Origin: VEQN01 sp036405975
Lineage (GTDB): Bacteria; Patescibacteriota; Minisyncoccia; Phycocordibacterales; CAIZLB01
NCBI GenBank assembly: GCA_036405975.1
Contig: DASWWM010000005.1
Location: forward strand, 1-29,844
Length of the DNA: 29,844 bases
Direction: 5' to 3'
The notes beneath the pieces were generated by a model that was not told where the DNA came from, searched no databases, and worked only from the letters and a program-made list of their open reading frames with translations. Made by a program: the position numbers and the translations under genes. Shown in pieces: positions 1 through 6,440 of the stretch; position 1 is the stretch's first letter; each line of letters begins with the position of its first letter.

Positions 1-51
1 CTTACGGATAAGTACGGTGTAGAGTGGTCATTGAACTGTACGAAGGCTTAG
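1..51 (+). CDS. C-terminal end of a VOC/PhnB-like protein (partial)
   Basis: Only the last 16 codons are inside the window, open from base 1 and ending at TAG 49-51. The peptide reads LTDKYGVEWSLNCTKA. The pattern L-T-D-(K/R)-(Y/F)-G-V-x-W is the usual C-terminal strand of PhnB/YjdN-type members of the vicinal oxygen chelate (VOC, glyoxalase-like) family, where it closes the last beta-alpha-beta unit. The enzyme activity cannot be told from this fragment. The call rests on one short motif, so an unrelated protein remains possible. Confidence 0.5.
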   Translation, partial: LTDKYGVEWSLNCTKA

Positions 52-90
52 CGGCTTTCGGCTGGCTTTTGCTCTGGGTAAAATAGACAA

Positions 91-131
91 AACTGAAAGA
101 ACGTGGTAATAATTACCACGTTCTTTCAGTT
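91..131. repeat. Perfect 20-bp inverted repeat, 1-base centre
   Basis: The left arm 91-110 (begins AACTGAAAGA) and right arm 112-131 are exact reverse complements around a single A at 111. Neither side is followed by a T run, so it does not look like an ordinary Rho-independent terminator. The centre contains TGgTAATAAT (104-113), which resembles an extended -10, and by symmetry the same reads on the other strand. It lies between the VOC gene tail and the small gene at 155. It may be a regulator site, a cruciform, or a hairpin that ends or starts transcripts. Confidence 0.85.
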
Positions 132-154
132 CAACAATCAAGCAAATTCAGCAT

Positions 155-469
155 ATGCCAAGAAGAGACGGTCCGGTTACAAGAAGGAGATTCGATCCAA
201 AGAAGGCTTTTGGGATAGGAGGGAAGGAGGATTGGGATATCATATTCTCCCTTCCCTGGCCGAAAAAGGAATGGGAAACCTTGAAAGCGATCGAGGGTTC
301 CGGCAATTACAAGCTGGATTCTGCACTCGCAGAGAAATACGGATTTCAGAATGCCCGACGTGCTGCAGAGGCAATTAACCTGGTATTCCTGGTTTTAAAT
401 GCCGATTATCGCTTCACTCATTCTCCTGGAGGAGATTACTGGAGAGATATGATGCTGATGAAATTTTAA
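155..469 (+). CDS. Hypothetical protein, 104 aa
   Basis: I do not recognise a family. The 104-residue product has a basic N-terminus (MPRRDGPVTRRRFDPKKAFG), a Trp-rich middle (WDIIFSLPWPKKEW, about residues 27-40) and a predicted alpha-helical second half with an Ala-rich stretch (residues 56-75). No signal peptide or membrane segment is seen, so it is probably cytoplasmic. The ATG at 155 sits in a CATATG context like many starts in this window. An upstream GTG at 103 lies in another frame and inside the palindrome, so it was not used. The gene is closed by the terminator at 497-534 and is likely a single-gene unit. Confidence 0.6.
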   Translation: MPRRDGPVTRRRFDPKKAFGIGGKEDWDIIFSLPWPKKEWETLKAIEGSGNYKLDSALAEKYGFQNARRAAEAINLVFLVLNADYRFTHSPGGDYWRDMMLMKF

Positions 470-496
470 CTTTGTCTGCTGGCAGACCGCTTCGCA

Positions 497-534
497 AAAA
501 AAACCACCAATGCCCGAGGGCCTCTTGGTGGTTT
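497..534. terminator. Rho-independent terminator, likely bidirectional
   Basis: An A-rich run leads into the stem AAACCACCAA (501-510) pairing exactly with TTGGTGGTTT (525-534), with a 14-base loop. The stem ends in T residues on the plus strand and in T residues (from the A run) on the minus strand. It follows the stop of the 155-469 gene. Confidence 0.75.
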
Positions 535-658
535 ATTCATGCATCGGTCACGGCATGCTTTTTATGTGCACAAGACAGTTCCTTTGTTCCTGATTGTGCA
601 TTTGATCCTTGTATCGCTTCTTGTCGGGTACGGAAGACGATGGCTTTTATGCGGGACA

Positions 659-687
659 TTGCCCTGGGGCCTGTTCGGGATTACCAT
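659..687 (+). promoter_or_regulatory. Promoter for rarA
   Basis: TTGCCC (659-664), 17-base spacer, TACCAT (682-687), then 7 bases to the ATG at 695. The spacing implies transcription starting at or next to the start codon. This also supports 695 as the start over the in-frame ATG at 539. Confidence 0.5.
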
Positions 688-694
688 TAGGCCC

Positions 695-2014
695 ATGGTT
701 AAGAAAGGCTCAAAAAGTATTCAAAATGGGGAGGAACGGGATTTTGACAGCGATGGCGGCAAGGCCATCGAGCCTTTGGCGTCTCGGATTCGTCCTTTGT
801 CGCTTGATACGTATGTCGGTCAAAGTCACCTGATCGGCGAAGGCAAGCCACTTCGAATCGCTATCGAAAAGGGACACATTTTCTCATTCATACTTTGGGG
901 TCCGCCTGGTGTCGGAAAGACAACGCTGGCACGTATCTATGCAAATGCAGTCGATGCGGACATGTACGAACTTTCTGCGGTATCAGCGGGGAAGGACGAG
1001 ATGCGGTCTATCATAGAAGGCGAGAAAGCTGACAGGGGCTTGAAAAAGAAATCACTTTTTGACCAGAGCCAGGCTGAGGGCGACGCTCGTATTGCTGAGT
1101 TGTCGGGAAAAAAGATAACGGGCCCTCGTCCGAAAATTCTATTCATCGATGAGATTCACAGATTCAATAAGAGCCAGCAGGATTTTCTTTTGCCGTATGT
1201 CGAATCGGGCGCCATCACCCTTATCGGTGCAACGACTGAGAACCCGAGTTTCGAGGTGATCTCGGCCTTACTTTCAAGATGTAGGGTATTCACGCTCACT
1301 GAATTGAATGAAAGCGAAATGCTGAAGATCATTGACCGGGCATTGAAAGACAAGAAGGGGAGAAGAGCTGCACTGAAGATGGACAAGAAAGCAAAGGATT
1401 GGCTTATAAGCATGGCAAATGGCGATGCGAGGCAAGCTTTGGCCATGATCGAAGCGACCGAGAGATTATACGACACGGTGACCGTTGATTCACTAAAGGA
1501 AACGCTTCAGTCTAAATTTTTGAGATACGATAAGAAAGGCGAGGAACATTACAATACTATTTCTGCGTTCATAAAGAGCATGCGGGCCAGCCAGCCTGAT
1601 GCTGCGCTCTACTATCTGGCCCGCATGCTCGACGCTGGCGAAGATCCCAAGTTTGTTGCGAGGCGAATGGTAATCTTCGCCAGCGAGGACATTGGCCTTG
1701 CCGTTCCGACGGCACTTGTCGTTGCTAATGAAGTCTTCCGCGCAGTTGAGACCATTGGCCTTCCTGAATGCAGGCTGAGTCTTGCTCATGGCGTCGCATA
1801 TCTGGCGACCTGCTCAAAAAGCCGCGCCGTCTATGATGGAATCGGCGCGGCCATGGAAGACGTAAAGATCCATGGCAATCTGCCCATTCCGCTCAAGATC
1901 CGCAATGCGCCGACTAAGCTTATGAAGGAGCTTGATTATGGAAAAGGGTATGAGAAATATACGAAGGATGACCTGCTTCCCGAGAAGCTCAAAGGGAAAA
2001 AGTACTTGCTGTAA
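695..2014 (+). CDS. rarA: Replication-associated recombination AAA+ ATPase RarA (MgsA)
   Basis: This is a clamp-loader-like AAA+ ATPase of the RarA/MgsA/WRNIP1 family, which acts at stalled replication forks in the cytoplasm. From the ATG at 695 it has 439 residues. Visible are the N-terminal SRIRPLSLDTYVGQSHLIG, Walker A GPPGVGKTT (69-77), Walker B ILFIDE (148-153) followed by IHRFNKSQQD, the sensor-1 region GATTENPSFE, and ALLSRC with the arginine finger near 195. The C-terminal tetramerisation part (KSMRASQPDAALYYLARML, GED...VARRMVIFASEDIGLA) is typical. The stretch between the AVSAGKDEMR region and Walker B is about 25-30 residues longer than in E. coli RarA. The in-frame ATG at 539 would add a hydrophobic leader that overlaps the terminator and promoter, so it was rejected. 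A perfect 15-bp inverted repeat lies at 1576-1630. Confidence 0.93.
   Translation: MVKKGSKSIQNGEERDFDSDGGKAIEPLASRIRPLSLDTYVGQSHLIGEGKPLRIAIEKGHIFSFILWGPPGVGKTTLARIYANAVDADMYELSAVSAGKDEMRSIIEGEKADRGLKKKSLFDQSQAEGDARIAELSGKKITGPRPKILFIDEIHRFNKSQQDFLLPYVESGAITLIGATTENPSFEVISALLSRCRVFTLTELNESEMLKIIDRALKDKKGRRAALKMDKKAKDWLISMANGDARQALAMIEATERLYDTVTVDSLKETLQSKFLRYDKKGEEHYNTISAFIKSMRASQPDAALYYLARMLDAGEDPKFVARRMVIFASEDIGLAVPTALVVANEVFRAVETIGLPECRLSLAHGVAYLATCSKSRAVYDGIGAAMEDVKIHGNLPIPLKIRNAPTKLMKELDYGKGYEKYTKDDLLPEKLKGKKYLL
1576..1630. repeat. Perfect 15-bp inverted repeat inside rarA
   Basis: GAGCATGCGGGCCAG at 1576-1590 and its exact reverse complement at 1616-1630 flank a 25-base spacer. The repeat lies in the conserved SMRASQ...LARML part of the protein and can form a GC-rich hairpin in mRNA or DNA. 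Confidence 0.9.
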
Positions 2015-2023
2015 TGCTATAAT
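2015..2023 (+). promoter_or_regulatory. Extended -10 promoter for the 2063 gene
   Basis: TGcTATAAT at 2015-2023 is a full consensus extended -10, starting directly after the rarA stop codon. It leaves a leader of about 30 bases before the ATG at 2063. No clear -35 is seen. Confidence 0.6.
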
Positions 2024-2062
2024 CACTCCGATTACCAGGCTATTTGGGTTAATTAATTTCCA

Positions 2063-2569
2063 ATGAAAAAACTATCAATACTCACCACCGTGCTGGTGCT
2101 CATAATGGCGGGAGCATATGCGATCTCATACAAGGTGGATCAGGGCAGGGGAGAAGACCGTGCGACATCCACGGCAGCGGCCGGATTCGCGTCATCGACT
2201 GCTGAAAGTGGAATGAGCCGGGATGAGCAGGCGGGAATCGGAAAGCCCGTATTTTCATGGTCGTATGAATCATCTGAAAAAGAAGAGATTCCGTGGACAA
2301 AAATCAGCCTGACGGCGGCATATGAAAATGGAATCAGGAAAACTAAAGAGGTTGATGCTGTGCAGGGAAGCTGCAATGCATATGTCAGTCCTGATAAAGA
2401 TGTGTATTCAGGATCGGAAATGATCATCTGTTATTACGCAGGTTTGGGTCATTACTATAAGGTGGTAGAAGCTGAAGGGGGATATTCTGTCCGGAGAAAG
2501 ATTTTCGAAGAGGCTTCGCCCGAGTATGATCCGCCGGTCTTTCCTTTTGCGGAAATCACTCGGTTCTAA
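2063..2569 (+). CDS. Hypothetical membrane-anchored or secreted protein, 168 aa
   Basis: The product starts with a short Lys pair and a hydrophobic segment (about residues 4-22, ILTTVLVLIMAGAYAIS), which fits a signal anchor or signal peptide. A low-complexity Ser/Thr/Ala linker follows (ATSTAAAGFASSTAES, about 35-50), and then a globular domain of about 110 residues that should lie outside the membrane. That domain has two cysteines, in GSCNAY and MIICYY, that could form a disulfide. I do not recognise the domain. The TSTA-type linker after one N-terminal anchor is common in CPR surface proteins. It has its own promoter at 2015-2023 and stands alone between rarA and the Vsr-like gene. Confidence 0.65.
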   Translation: MKKLSILTTVLVLIMAGAYAISYKVDQGRGEDRATSTAAAGFASSTAESGMSRDEQAGIGKPVFSWSYESSEKEEIPWTKISLTAAYENGIRKTKEVDAVQGSCNAYVSPDKDVYSGSEMIICYYAGLGHYYKVVEAEGGYSVRRKIFEEASPEYDPPVFPFAEITRF

Positions 2570-2703
2570 GGTTCCATGTGCGAGGCGTTTTTAAACGAGC
2601 GATCGGCTCGTGAACTCTTTCCGAACATGTCGTTGTAAATGACATGGACCTTCGACATTGCCTGTGACAGCCCGGCTCGCATCTGCTTCGGTCTCTTAAT
2701 TCA

Positions 2704-2712
2704 TGATAAAAT
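2704..2712 (+). promoter_or_regulatory. Extended -10 promoter for the Vsr-like gene
   Basis: TGaTAAAAT at 2704-2712 lies about 30 bases before the ATG at 2744. It overlaps the earlier in-frame ATG at 2711, which argues against that ATG being the start. Confidence 0.5.
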
Positions 2713-2743
2713 GACCGTGCATTCATCATTTCCTTATCCGGCC

Positions 2744-3175
2744 ATGGCAGATATATTCACGAAAGAGAAGCGAAGCGAGGTCATGTCCAAGATCAAGTCC
2801 GAAAGCATGCTGGAAAAGGCATTTGCCAAAGAGCTCTCAAAGATCGTGTATCCGCTCGGATACCGGTACCGCTTGAACTACAAAAATGCACCGGGGCGTC
2901 CAGACATCGCTTTCGTCTCGCGGAAGCTCGCCGTCTTTGTCGATGGGGACTTTTGGCATGGATACAAATTCGCAGAAAGGAAGGCGAAGCTCAAGCAGGC
3001 GTACTGGCTTGAAAAGATCCAGACGAATATCCGGCGAGATAAGAGGAATCGCCGCAAGCTGAAGAAGAACGGATGGACATATATCCGCATCTGGGAGCAT
3101 GATGTGAAAAAGGCATTAGGAAAGTCTCTGAAGAGAATAACCGATGCGCTTGAGGCTGCCGATAGGAAGGCTTAG
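2744..3175 (+). CDS. Vsr-like very-short-patch repair endonuclease
   Basis: The 143-residue product begins MADIFTKEKRSEVMSKIKS, the hallmark N-terminus of Vsr nucleases, which nick at T:G mismatches. The PD-(D/E)XK-like core is visible: RLNYKNAPGRPDIAF with Asp54, then AVFVDGDFWHG with His72, then YWLEKIQTNIRRD and WTYIRIWEHD. In E. coli Vsr the GCFWH cysteine, the following His/Cys and a cysteine near the WEC motif bind zinc. Here they are D in GDFWH and H in WEHD, so the structural zinc site appears absent. No Dcm-type cytosine methylase lies in the window, so it may serve general repair or another substrate. The start at 2744 was chosen from family N-termini and the promoter position. Its TAG stop interlocks with the galE stop in the sequence TTAG. 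Confidence 0.85.
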   Translation: MADIFTKEKRSEVMSKIKSESMLEKAFAKELSKIVYPLGYRYRLNYKNAPGRPDIAFVSRKLAVFVDGDFWHGYKFAERKAKLKQAYWLEKIQTNIRRDKRNRRKLKKNGWTYIRIWEHDVKKALGKSLKRITDALEAADRKA

Positions 3176-4215
3176 GCCCTTAAGTTCTTCTGCCAATTCC
3201 AGGAATCCCGAAGGGCGTCGGTGATCGTATGTCGGGGTTCCCAGCCTATCGTCTCTTTGATCTTTTTCGGATCAGCGTAGACTTTCTCTATGTCTCCGGA
3301 TCGGCGTTCGCCGATGACGTATTTTACCGAAACACCCGTGGCTTCTTCGAAAGCCTGTATGAGTTCCAGGACTGTTGTGCCGGTTCCAATGCCTACATTA
3401 AACACTTCGTTGATGCTCGGCTCGCTGCGGCTTTCCAGCCATGCCAGCGCATCCACATGCGCTCGGGCAATATCCATTACGTGAATGTAATCGCGCATGC
3501 ATGTGCCGTCTCTCGTATCGTAGTCGTTTCCGAATATGGTCAGATGTTCTCTCTGGCCGTATGCGACCTGGGTGAGATAAGGAAGCAAGTTTTCCGGCAC
3601 TCCTTTCGGCAGCTCTCCGATGAGTCCTGAAGGATGTGCGCCAATCGGATTGAAATACCTGAGGTTAACTGCTTTTATGTTTTTCTTTGCCGCAACGAAG
3701 TCCCTGACGATGTTCTCGCCAATCTGCTTTGTATTGCCGTACGGGGACTCTGCCGGTTTCATCGGATGATCTTCTGTGACGGGAAGGTCATCGGGTTCAC
3801 CATACACGGTGCATGATGAAGAGAAGATAAAGTTTGGGATCGAATGCCTGTCGGCAAAGTCGAGCAGGGCGGTCAGGGATCCTATATTGTTCTCGTAATA
3901 CTTCAATGGTTCTTTGACGGACTCTCCGACTGACTTATATGCTGCAAAGTGCATGACCCCGACAAATGCACCTTCTTTCTCTGCCAATGTATCGAGTGCG
4001 GTCTTGTTCCTGCAGTCAGCTTCGTAGAATGAAAGGTTCCATCCAGTGATATTGCCGAGGGCTTCAAGCACACCTGATTCAGAATTTGACAGATTGTCTA
4101 TGATGACGGGCTCATATCCCGCTTCGACAAGGGCTACCGCTGTATGGGAGCCTATGAAACCGGCTCCTCCGGTCACCAGTATTTTTCCTTTAGAATTTTT
4201 TGATCCGTTGTTCAT
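3172..4215 (-). CDS. galE: UDP-glucose 4-epimerase
   Basis: This NAD-dependent short-chain dehydrogenase interconverts UDP-glucose and UDP-galactose, feeding cell-surface sugar synthesis in the cytoplasm. The 347-residue length fits GalE. The Rossmann motif GGAGFIGS is at 16-23, the catalytic SSSCTVYG at 132-139 and YxxxK as Tyr159/Lys163 (SPYGNTK). The RYFNPIGAHPSG, GTCMRDYIHVMDIARAH and FNVGIGTG motifs, typical of GalE rather than a dehydratase, follow. It is the only sugar-nucleotide gene in the window. It converges on the Vsr-like gene (4-base overlap) and diverges from the GyrI-like gene with overlapping -10 elements at 4225-4232. Confidence 0.95.
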   Translation of the reverse strand: MNNGSKNSKGKILVTGGAGFIGSHTAVALVEAGYEPVIIDNLSNSESGVLEALGNITGWNLSFYEADCRNKTALDTLAEKEGAFVGVMHFAAYKSVGESVKEPLKYYENNIGSLTALLDFADRHSIPNFIFSSSCTVYGEPDDLPVTEDHPMKPAESPYGNTKQIGENIVRDFVAAKKNIKAVNLRYFNPIGAHPSGLIGELPKGVPENLLPYLTQVAYGQREHLTIFGNDYDTRDGTCMRDYIHVMDIARAHVDALAWLESRSEPSINEVFNVGIGTGTTVLELIQAFEEATGVSVKYVIGERRSGDIEKVYADPKKIKETIGWEPRHTITDALRDSWNWQKNLRA

Positions 4216-4224
4216 GTCCGATAT

Positions 4225-4232
4225 AGTATAAT
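4225..4232. promoter_or_regulatory. Overlapping divergent -10 elements (galE / GyrI-like)
   Basis: On the plus strand TATAAT occupies 4227-4232, about 30 bases before the ATG at 4263. On the minus strand TATACT occupies 4230-4225, with 9 bases to the galE ATG at 4215. The two hexamers share four base pairs, so polymerase could hardly occupy both at once. Confidence 0.55.
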
Positions 4233-4262
4233 CGAAGCATTAGCCTGTAACAAAATAACCAT

Positions 4263-4742
4263 ATGGAAATAAGGGAAACTTCATTCGGTCCGAAAAAATA
4301 TATCGCAATCAAGAAATCCATTCCGATGAGTCAGATTACGGACAAGCAGATGTATGATGATGCGGGGAAGAAGCTCGGAGCATACGTCAGGGAGCATTCC
4401 GTCAATGTCATAGGGCCATGGTCGGTCATTTACTTCACATGGGATGACGCTACAAAGACAACTGATATCGCTATTGCATTTCCTGTAAGTGAGCTGGAGT
4501 CGGTCAGCGACCCTGATTTTTCGATTGTGGAGGTAGGGCGGTCAAAGGCTTCCGTCGGAACGCATATGGGCAGCTATGAGCGGATAGGGGATGCGCATAT
4601 GGAAATGATGAATTACATAAAGGAGAACGGATATGACGTAGAAAGCGTCCTTGGATACTCAATTGAGGAATATGTGGCTGGTCCGATCGAAAATCCGGAT
4701 GAGTCAACGTGGAGGACTGACATCTACTATCTTCACGCATAG
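4263..4742 (+). CDS. GyrI-like small-molecule-binding domain protein
   Basis: The 159-residue product looks like a stand-alone GyrI/AraC-effector-binding (SHS2, BacR_C-like) domain. Typical features are the opening beta strand (KKYIAIKKSIPM), a helix with GKKLGAYVRE, the strand GPWSVIYFTWD, the strand DIAIAFPV, the segment GTHMGSYERIGDAHMEMMNYIKENGY and the ending EYVAGPIENPDESTWRTDIYYLH. Such domains bind drug-like or hydrophobic ligands, and some are hydrolases or gyrase inhibitors. There is no DNA-binding domain, so it is unlikely to be a regulator by itself. No signal peptide is seen. It diverges from galE and shares its promoter region. The ATG lies in a CATATG context. Confidence 0.75.
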   Translation: MEIRETSFGPKKYIAIKKSIPMSQITDKQMYDDAGKKLGAYVREHSVNVIGPWSVIYFTWDDATKTTDIAIAFPVSELESVSDPDFSIVEVGRSKASVGTHMGSYERIGDAHMEMMNYIKENGYDVESVLGYSIEEYVAGPIENPDESTWRTDIYYLHA

Positions 4743-4855
4743 TCGAAAAAGGGAGGCGCTGAAGAGAGGGGGGGGCATAACCGAACGGGACCTGTAAGAG
4801 GTTCAGAAAACTGTCGTCACATAGTGCAAAGGTCGCATTATCAGCAAAACTATAT

Positions 4856-5218
4856 ATGCCTACCATGAAAAAAACGTTCGTTTTCTTCCTTACAGGTCTA
4901 GTTCTTGCCGTGCCAGCCGTATCTTCAGCCGCAGCTTTCAACTATGTTGATATGCGGGGTACCGTACGGGCAGTCGAAGCGCCAACTCCTGTTGACGCTC
5001 TCGCGATGGCGCATGCCCAGGGCAACATTCTCACGAGCGGTGTAAAAATCGATCAGGGAATGGTTAATCCTGGCCAGTTCGTCGGTTCGTTCTTCGGATA
5101 CGTCGACGTGAACGGCAACTACAAGACTGTGGCGGCGGCATGCCAGTTTGCAGCGTTGCTGCTCGCGACTGACAAGCACCCTCAGAGCGGCGTAATCGCC
5201 ATTGATCCAGTGCGATAA
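4856..5218 (+). CDS. Hypothetical small secreted protein, 120 aa
   Basis: A clear signal peptide opens the protein (basic MPTMKK, hydrophobic TFVFFLTGLVLAVPAV, then SSAAA with a likely signal peptidase I site near residue 25-27). The mature part of about 93 residues (FNYVDMRGTVRAVEAPTPVDALAMAHAQGN...) contains two YVD segments (YVDMRG, YVDVNG), suggesting two related beta hairpins. It ends in LLATDKHPQSGVIAIDPVR. I recognise no named family. A second ATG three codons in (4865) would give MKKTFVFF and is equally possible. A strong terminator follows at 5247-5279. The base run G8 at 4768-4775 lies upstream. Confidence 0.65.
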   Translation: MPTMKKTFVFFLTGLVLAVPAVSSAAAFNYVDMRGTVRAVEAPTPVDALAMAHAQGNILTSGVKIDQGMVNPGQFVGSFFGYVDVNGNYKTVAAACQFAALLLATDKHPQSGVIAIDPVR

Positions 5219-5246
5219 ACCTACAATGTTAATTGACGAAGACTGA

Positions 5247-5279
5247 AAAGGCCTCCAGGGCACAAACTGGAGGCTTTTT
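5247..5279. terminator. Rho-independent terminator
   Basis: The stem GCCTCCAG (5251-5258) pairs with CTGGAGGC (5267-5274) around an 8-base loop. AAAA lies before it and five T after it, so it can work in both directions. It follows the secreted-protein gene. Confidence 0.88.
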
Positions 5280-5375
5280 CTTCACATATCCGGTAAGCGG
5301 TTTCGTGCGGGGTCGTCTCATATGGCAGTCAGATTATGAGGCGTGCAGCGTACCTGCACATAACATATAACCAAC

Positions 5376-5756
5376 ATGAACAATCCATATTACACATCTG
5401 CAACCATGAACTCACCCTCGACCAAGCCGCTGTATCGGGGAACTCAGATTGTCTGGTATTTCTTTTATGCAATCGAGACCTTTCTCGCATTCAGATTCCT
5501 GCTGAAGCTCATCGGTGCAAACCAGGGTGCAGGATTCACACAGTTCATAAACAATGTCAGCGGAATCTTCATGGCGCCATTCAGGTTCGTACTCCCGGCA
5601 CCTTCGGTAGCGGGAAGCGTCTTCGAATGGAGCACGCTTCTTGCCATGCTCGTGTATTGGGTTCTCGCATGGGGAATCATTCGACTGATCGTGATGGGCA
5701 AGCCGGTGTCACAGGTCGAGGCTCATACAAAGCTTCAGAATCAGGATATTGAGTAG
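5376..5756 (+). CDS. YggT family membrane protein
   Basis: The 126-residue product has two predicted transmembrane segments (about residues 27-45 and 86-106) joined by a loop with the family signature: FRFLLKLIGANQGAGFTQFI then SGIFMAPFRFVLP. These match the YggT family (PF02325), small inner-membrane proteins often linked to cell division or osmotic stress, whose biochemical role is not settled. The N-terminal 20 residues (MNNPYYTSATMNSPSTKPLY) are polar. It converges on the FMN reductase gene with only 9 bases between the stop codons, so there is no room for a separate terminator. Confidence 0.85.
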   Translation: MNNPYYTSATMNSPSTKPLYRGTQIVWYFFYAIETFLAFRFLLKLIGANQGAGFTQFINNVSGIFMAPFRFVLPAPSVAGSVFEWSTLLAMLVYWVLAWGIIRLIVMGKPVSQVEAHTKLQNQDIE

Positions 5757-5765
5757 CCTCGGCTG

Positions 5766-6332
5766 CTATTTTGTCCATCCGACAAGCTTCCTGAGAGCTC
5801 CTTCAAGGTGAGAGGTCGTGCTTTCGTCGATGAGTTCGCCTGATGCGTCAAACTTCTCGTGAGCTGTCCCGACGTAGATTTCCGGCTGACCAATGACCTT
5901 GGCATCAAGATAGAGCATGATCTGCTTGAGATGGCTCTGGGCAACTGCCGTTGCAATCGGTCCCATGCTTGCTCCCATGACAAGCGTAGGCTTTCCGGCA
6001 AATGAATTCTGTCCGTACGGTCGAGACATCCAGTCGATGGCATTCTTGAGGACTCCGGGAACAGAGCGGTTGTACTCTGGCGTTGCGATGATGACGCCGT
6101 CGGCGGCTGCGATCTTGTCCTTCATGGCTTGCGCTGCTTCGGGAAATCCGGCAGCCTCGACATCCTGGTCGAAAAGGGGAAGGGAAGAGATGTCGAGAAT
6201 CTCAATGGCGAGGTCATGCTCGGCACCCTTTGAGGAAAGCGAGCTTCCGATTTTCTGTGCCGCACTGATCAGGCTTGAGTTATACGAGCCTTTCCTAAGG
6301 CTCCCGGCAATTGCTACAATGTTTTTTGTCAT
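5766..6332 (-). CDS. NADPH-dependent FMN reductase family protein
   Basis: The 188-residue flavodoxin-like protein has the FMN phosphate loop GSLRKGSYN (10-18) and the isoalloxazine-contacting motif TPEYNRSVPGVLKNAIDW (84-101). These are diagnostic for the NADPH-dependent FMN reductase family (PF03358; chromate/azo/quinone reductases such as ChrR and YieF). It would reduce FMN or quinones with NAD(P)H in the cytoplasm, often as defence against quinone or oxidative stress. The divergent neighbour is an HxlR regulator, and members of that family commonly control such reductases in response to quinones or diamide. A palindrome in the shared gap (6403-6417) could be the operator. Confidence 0.92.
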   Translation of the reverse strand: MTKNIVAIAGSLRKGSYNSSLISAAQKIGSSLSSKGAEHDLAIEILDISSLPLFDQDVEAAGFPEAAQAMKDKIAAADGVIIATPEYNRSVPGVLKNAIDWMSRPYGQNSFAGKPTLVMGASMGPIATAVAQSHLKQIMLYLDAKVIGQPEIYVGTAHEKFDASGELIDESTTSHLEGALRKLVGWTK

Positions 6333-6402
6333 GGTATGTAAATTATGTTCAACGCTGGTTTGATATGCGTTGGCTGATAGGTACTTGATGATATATCTAT
6401 TA

Positions 6403-6417
6403 CTTTACTTTGTAAAG
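6403..6417. promoter_or_regulatory. Candidate HxlR operator (palindrome)
   Basis: CTTTAC-TTT-GTAAAG is a perfect 6-bp inverted repeat with a 3-base centre in the gap between the FMN reductase and hxlR genes. It resembles known HxlR-family sites such as the YodB operator (TACTnnnTGTAnGTA type). It lies just upstream of the hxlR -10, so bound protein could block both divergent promoters. Confidence 0.5.
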
Positions 6418-6423
6418 CAATAG

Positions 6424-6432
6424 TGCTAGATT
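6424..6432 (+). promoter_or_regulatory. Extended -10 for the HxlR gene
   Basis: TGcTAGATT at 6424-6432 ends 8 bases before the ATG at 6441, which fits a leaderless or near-leaderless transcript. Confidence 0.45.
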
Positions 6433-6440
6433 TGAAACAT

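Noticed and set aside
103..378. Plus-strand GTG-start frame overlapping the small 155 gene
   Set aside because: The start lies inside the palindrome, composition is poor, and the 155 frame has the ATATG context common here.
539..694. In-frame upstream start for rarA giving a hydrophobic N-terminal extension
   Set aside because: RarA is cytoplasmic and normally starts near the SRIRP region. The extension begins beside a terminator and contains the likely promoter.
2595..2646. Two 6-bp stems (2595-2611 and 2626-2646) as a terminator after the 2063 gene
   Set aside because: Stems are short and no T run follows; too weak to call.
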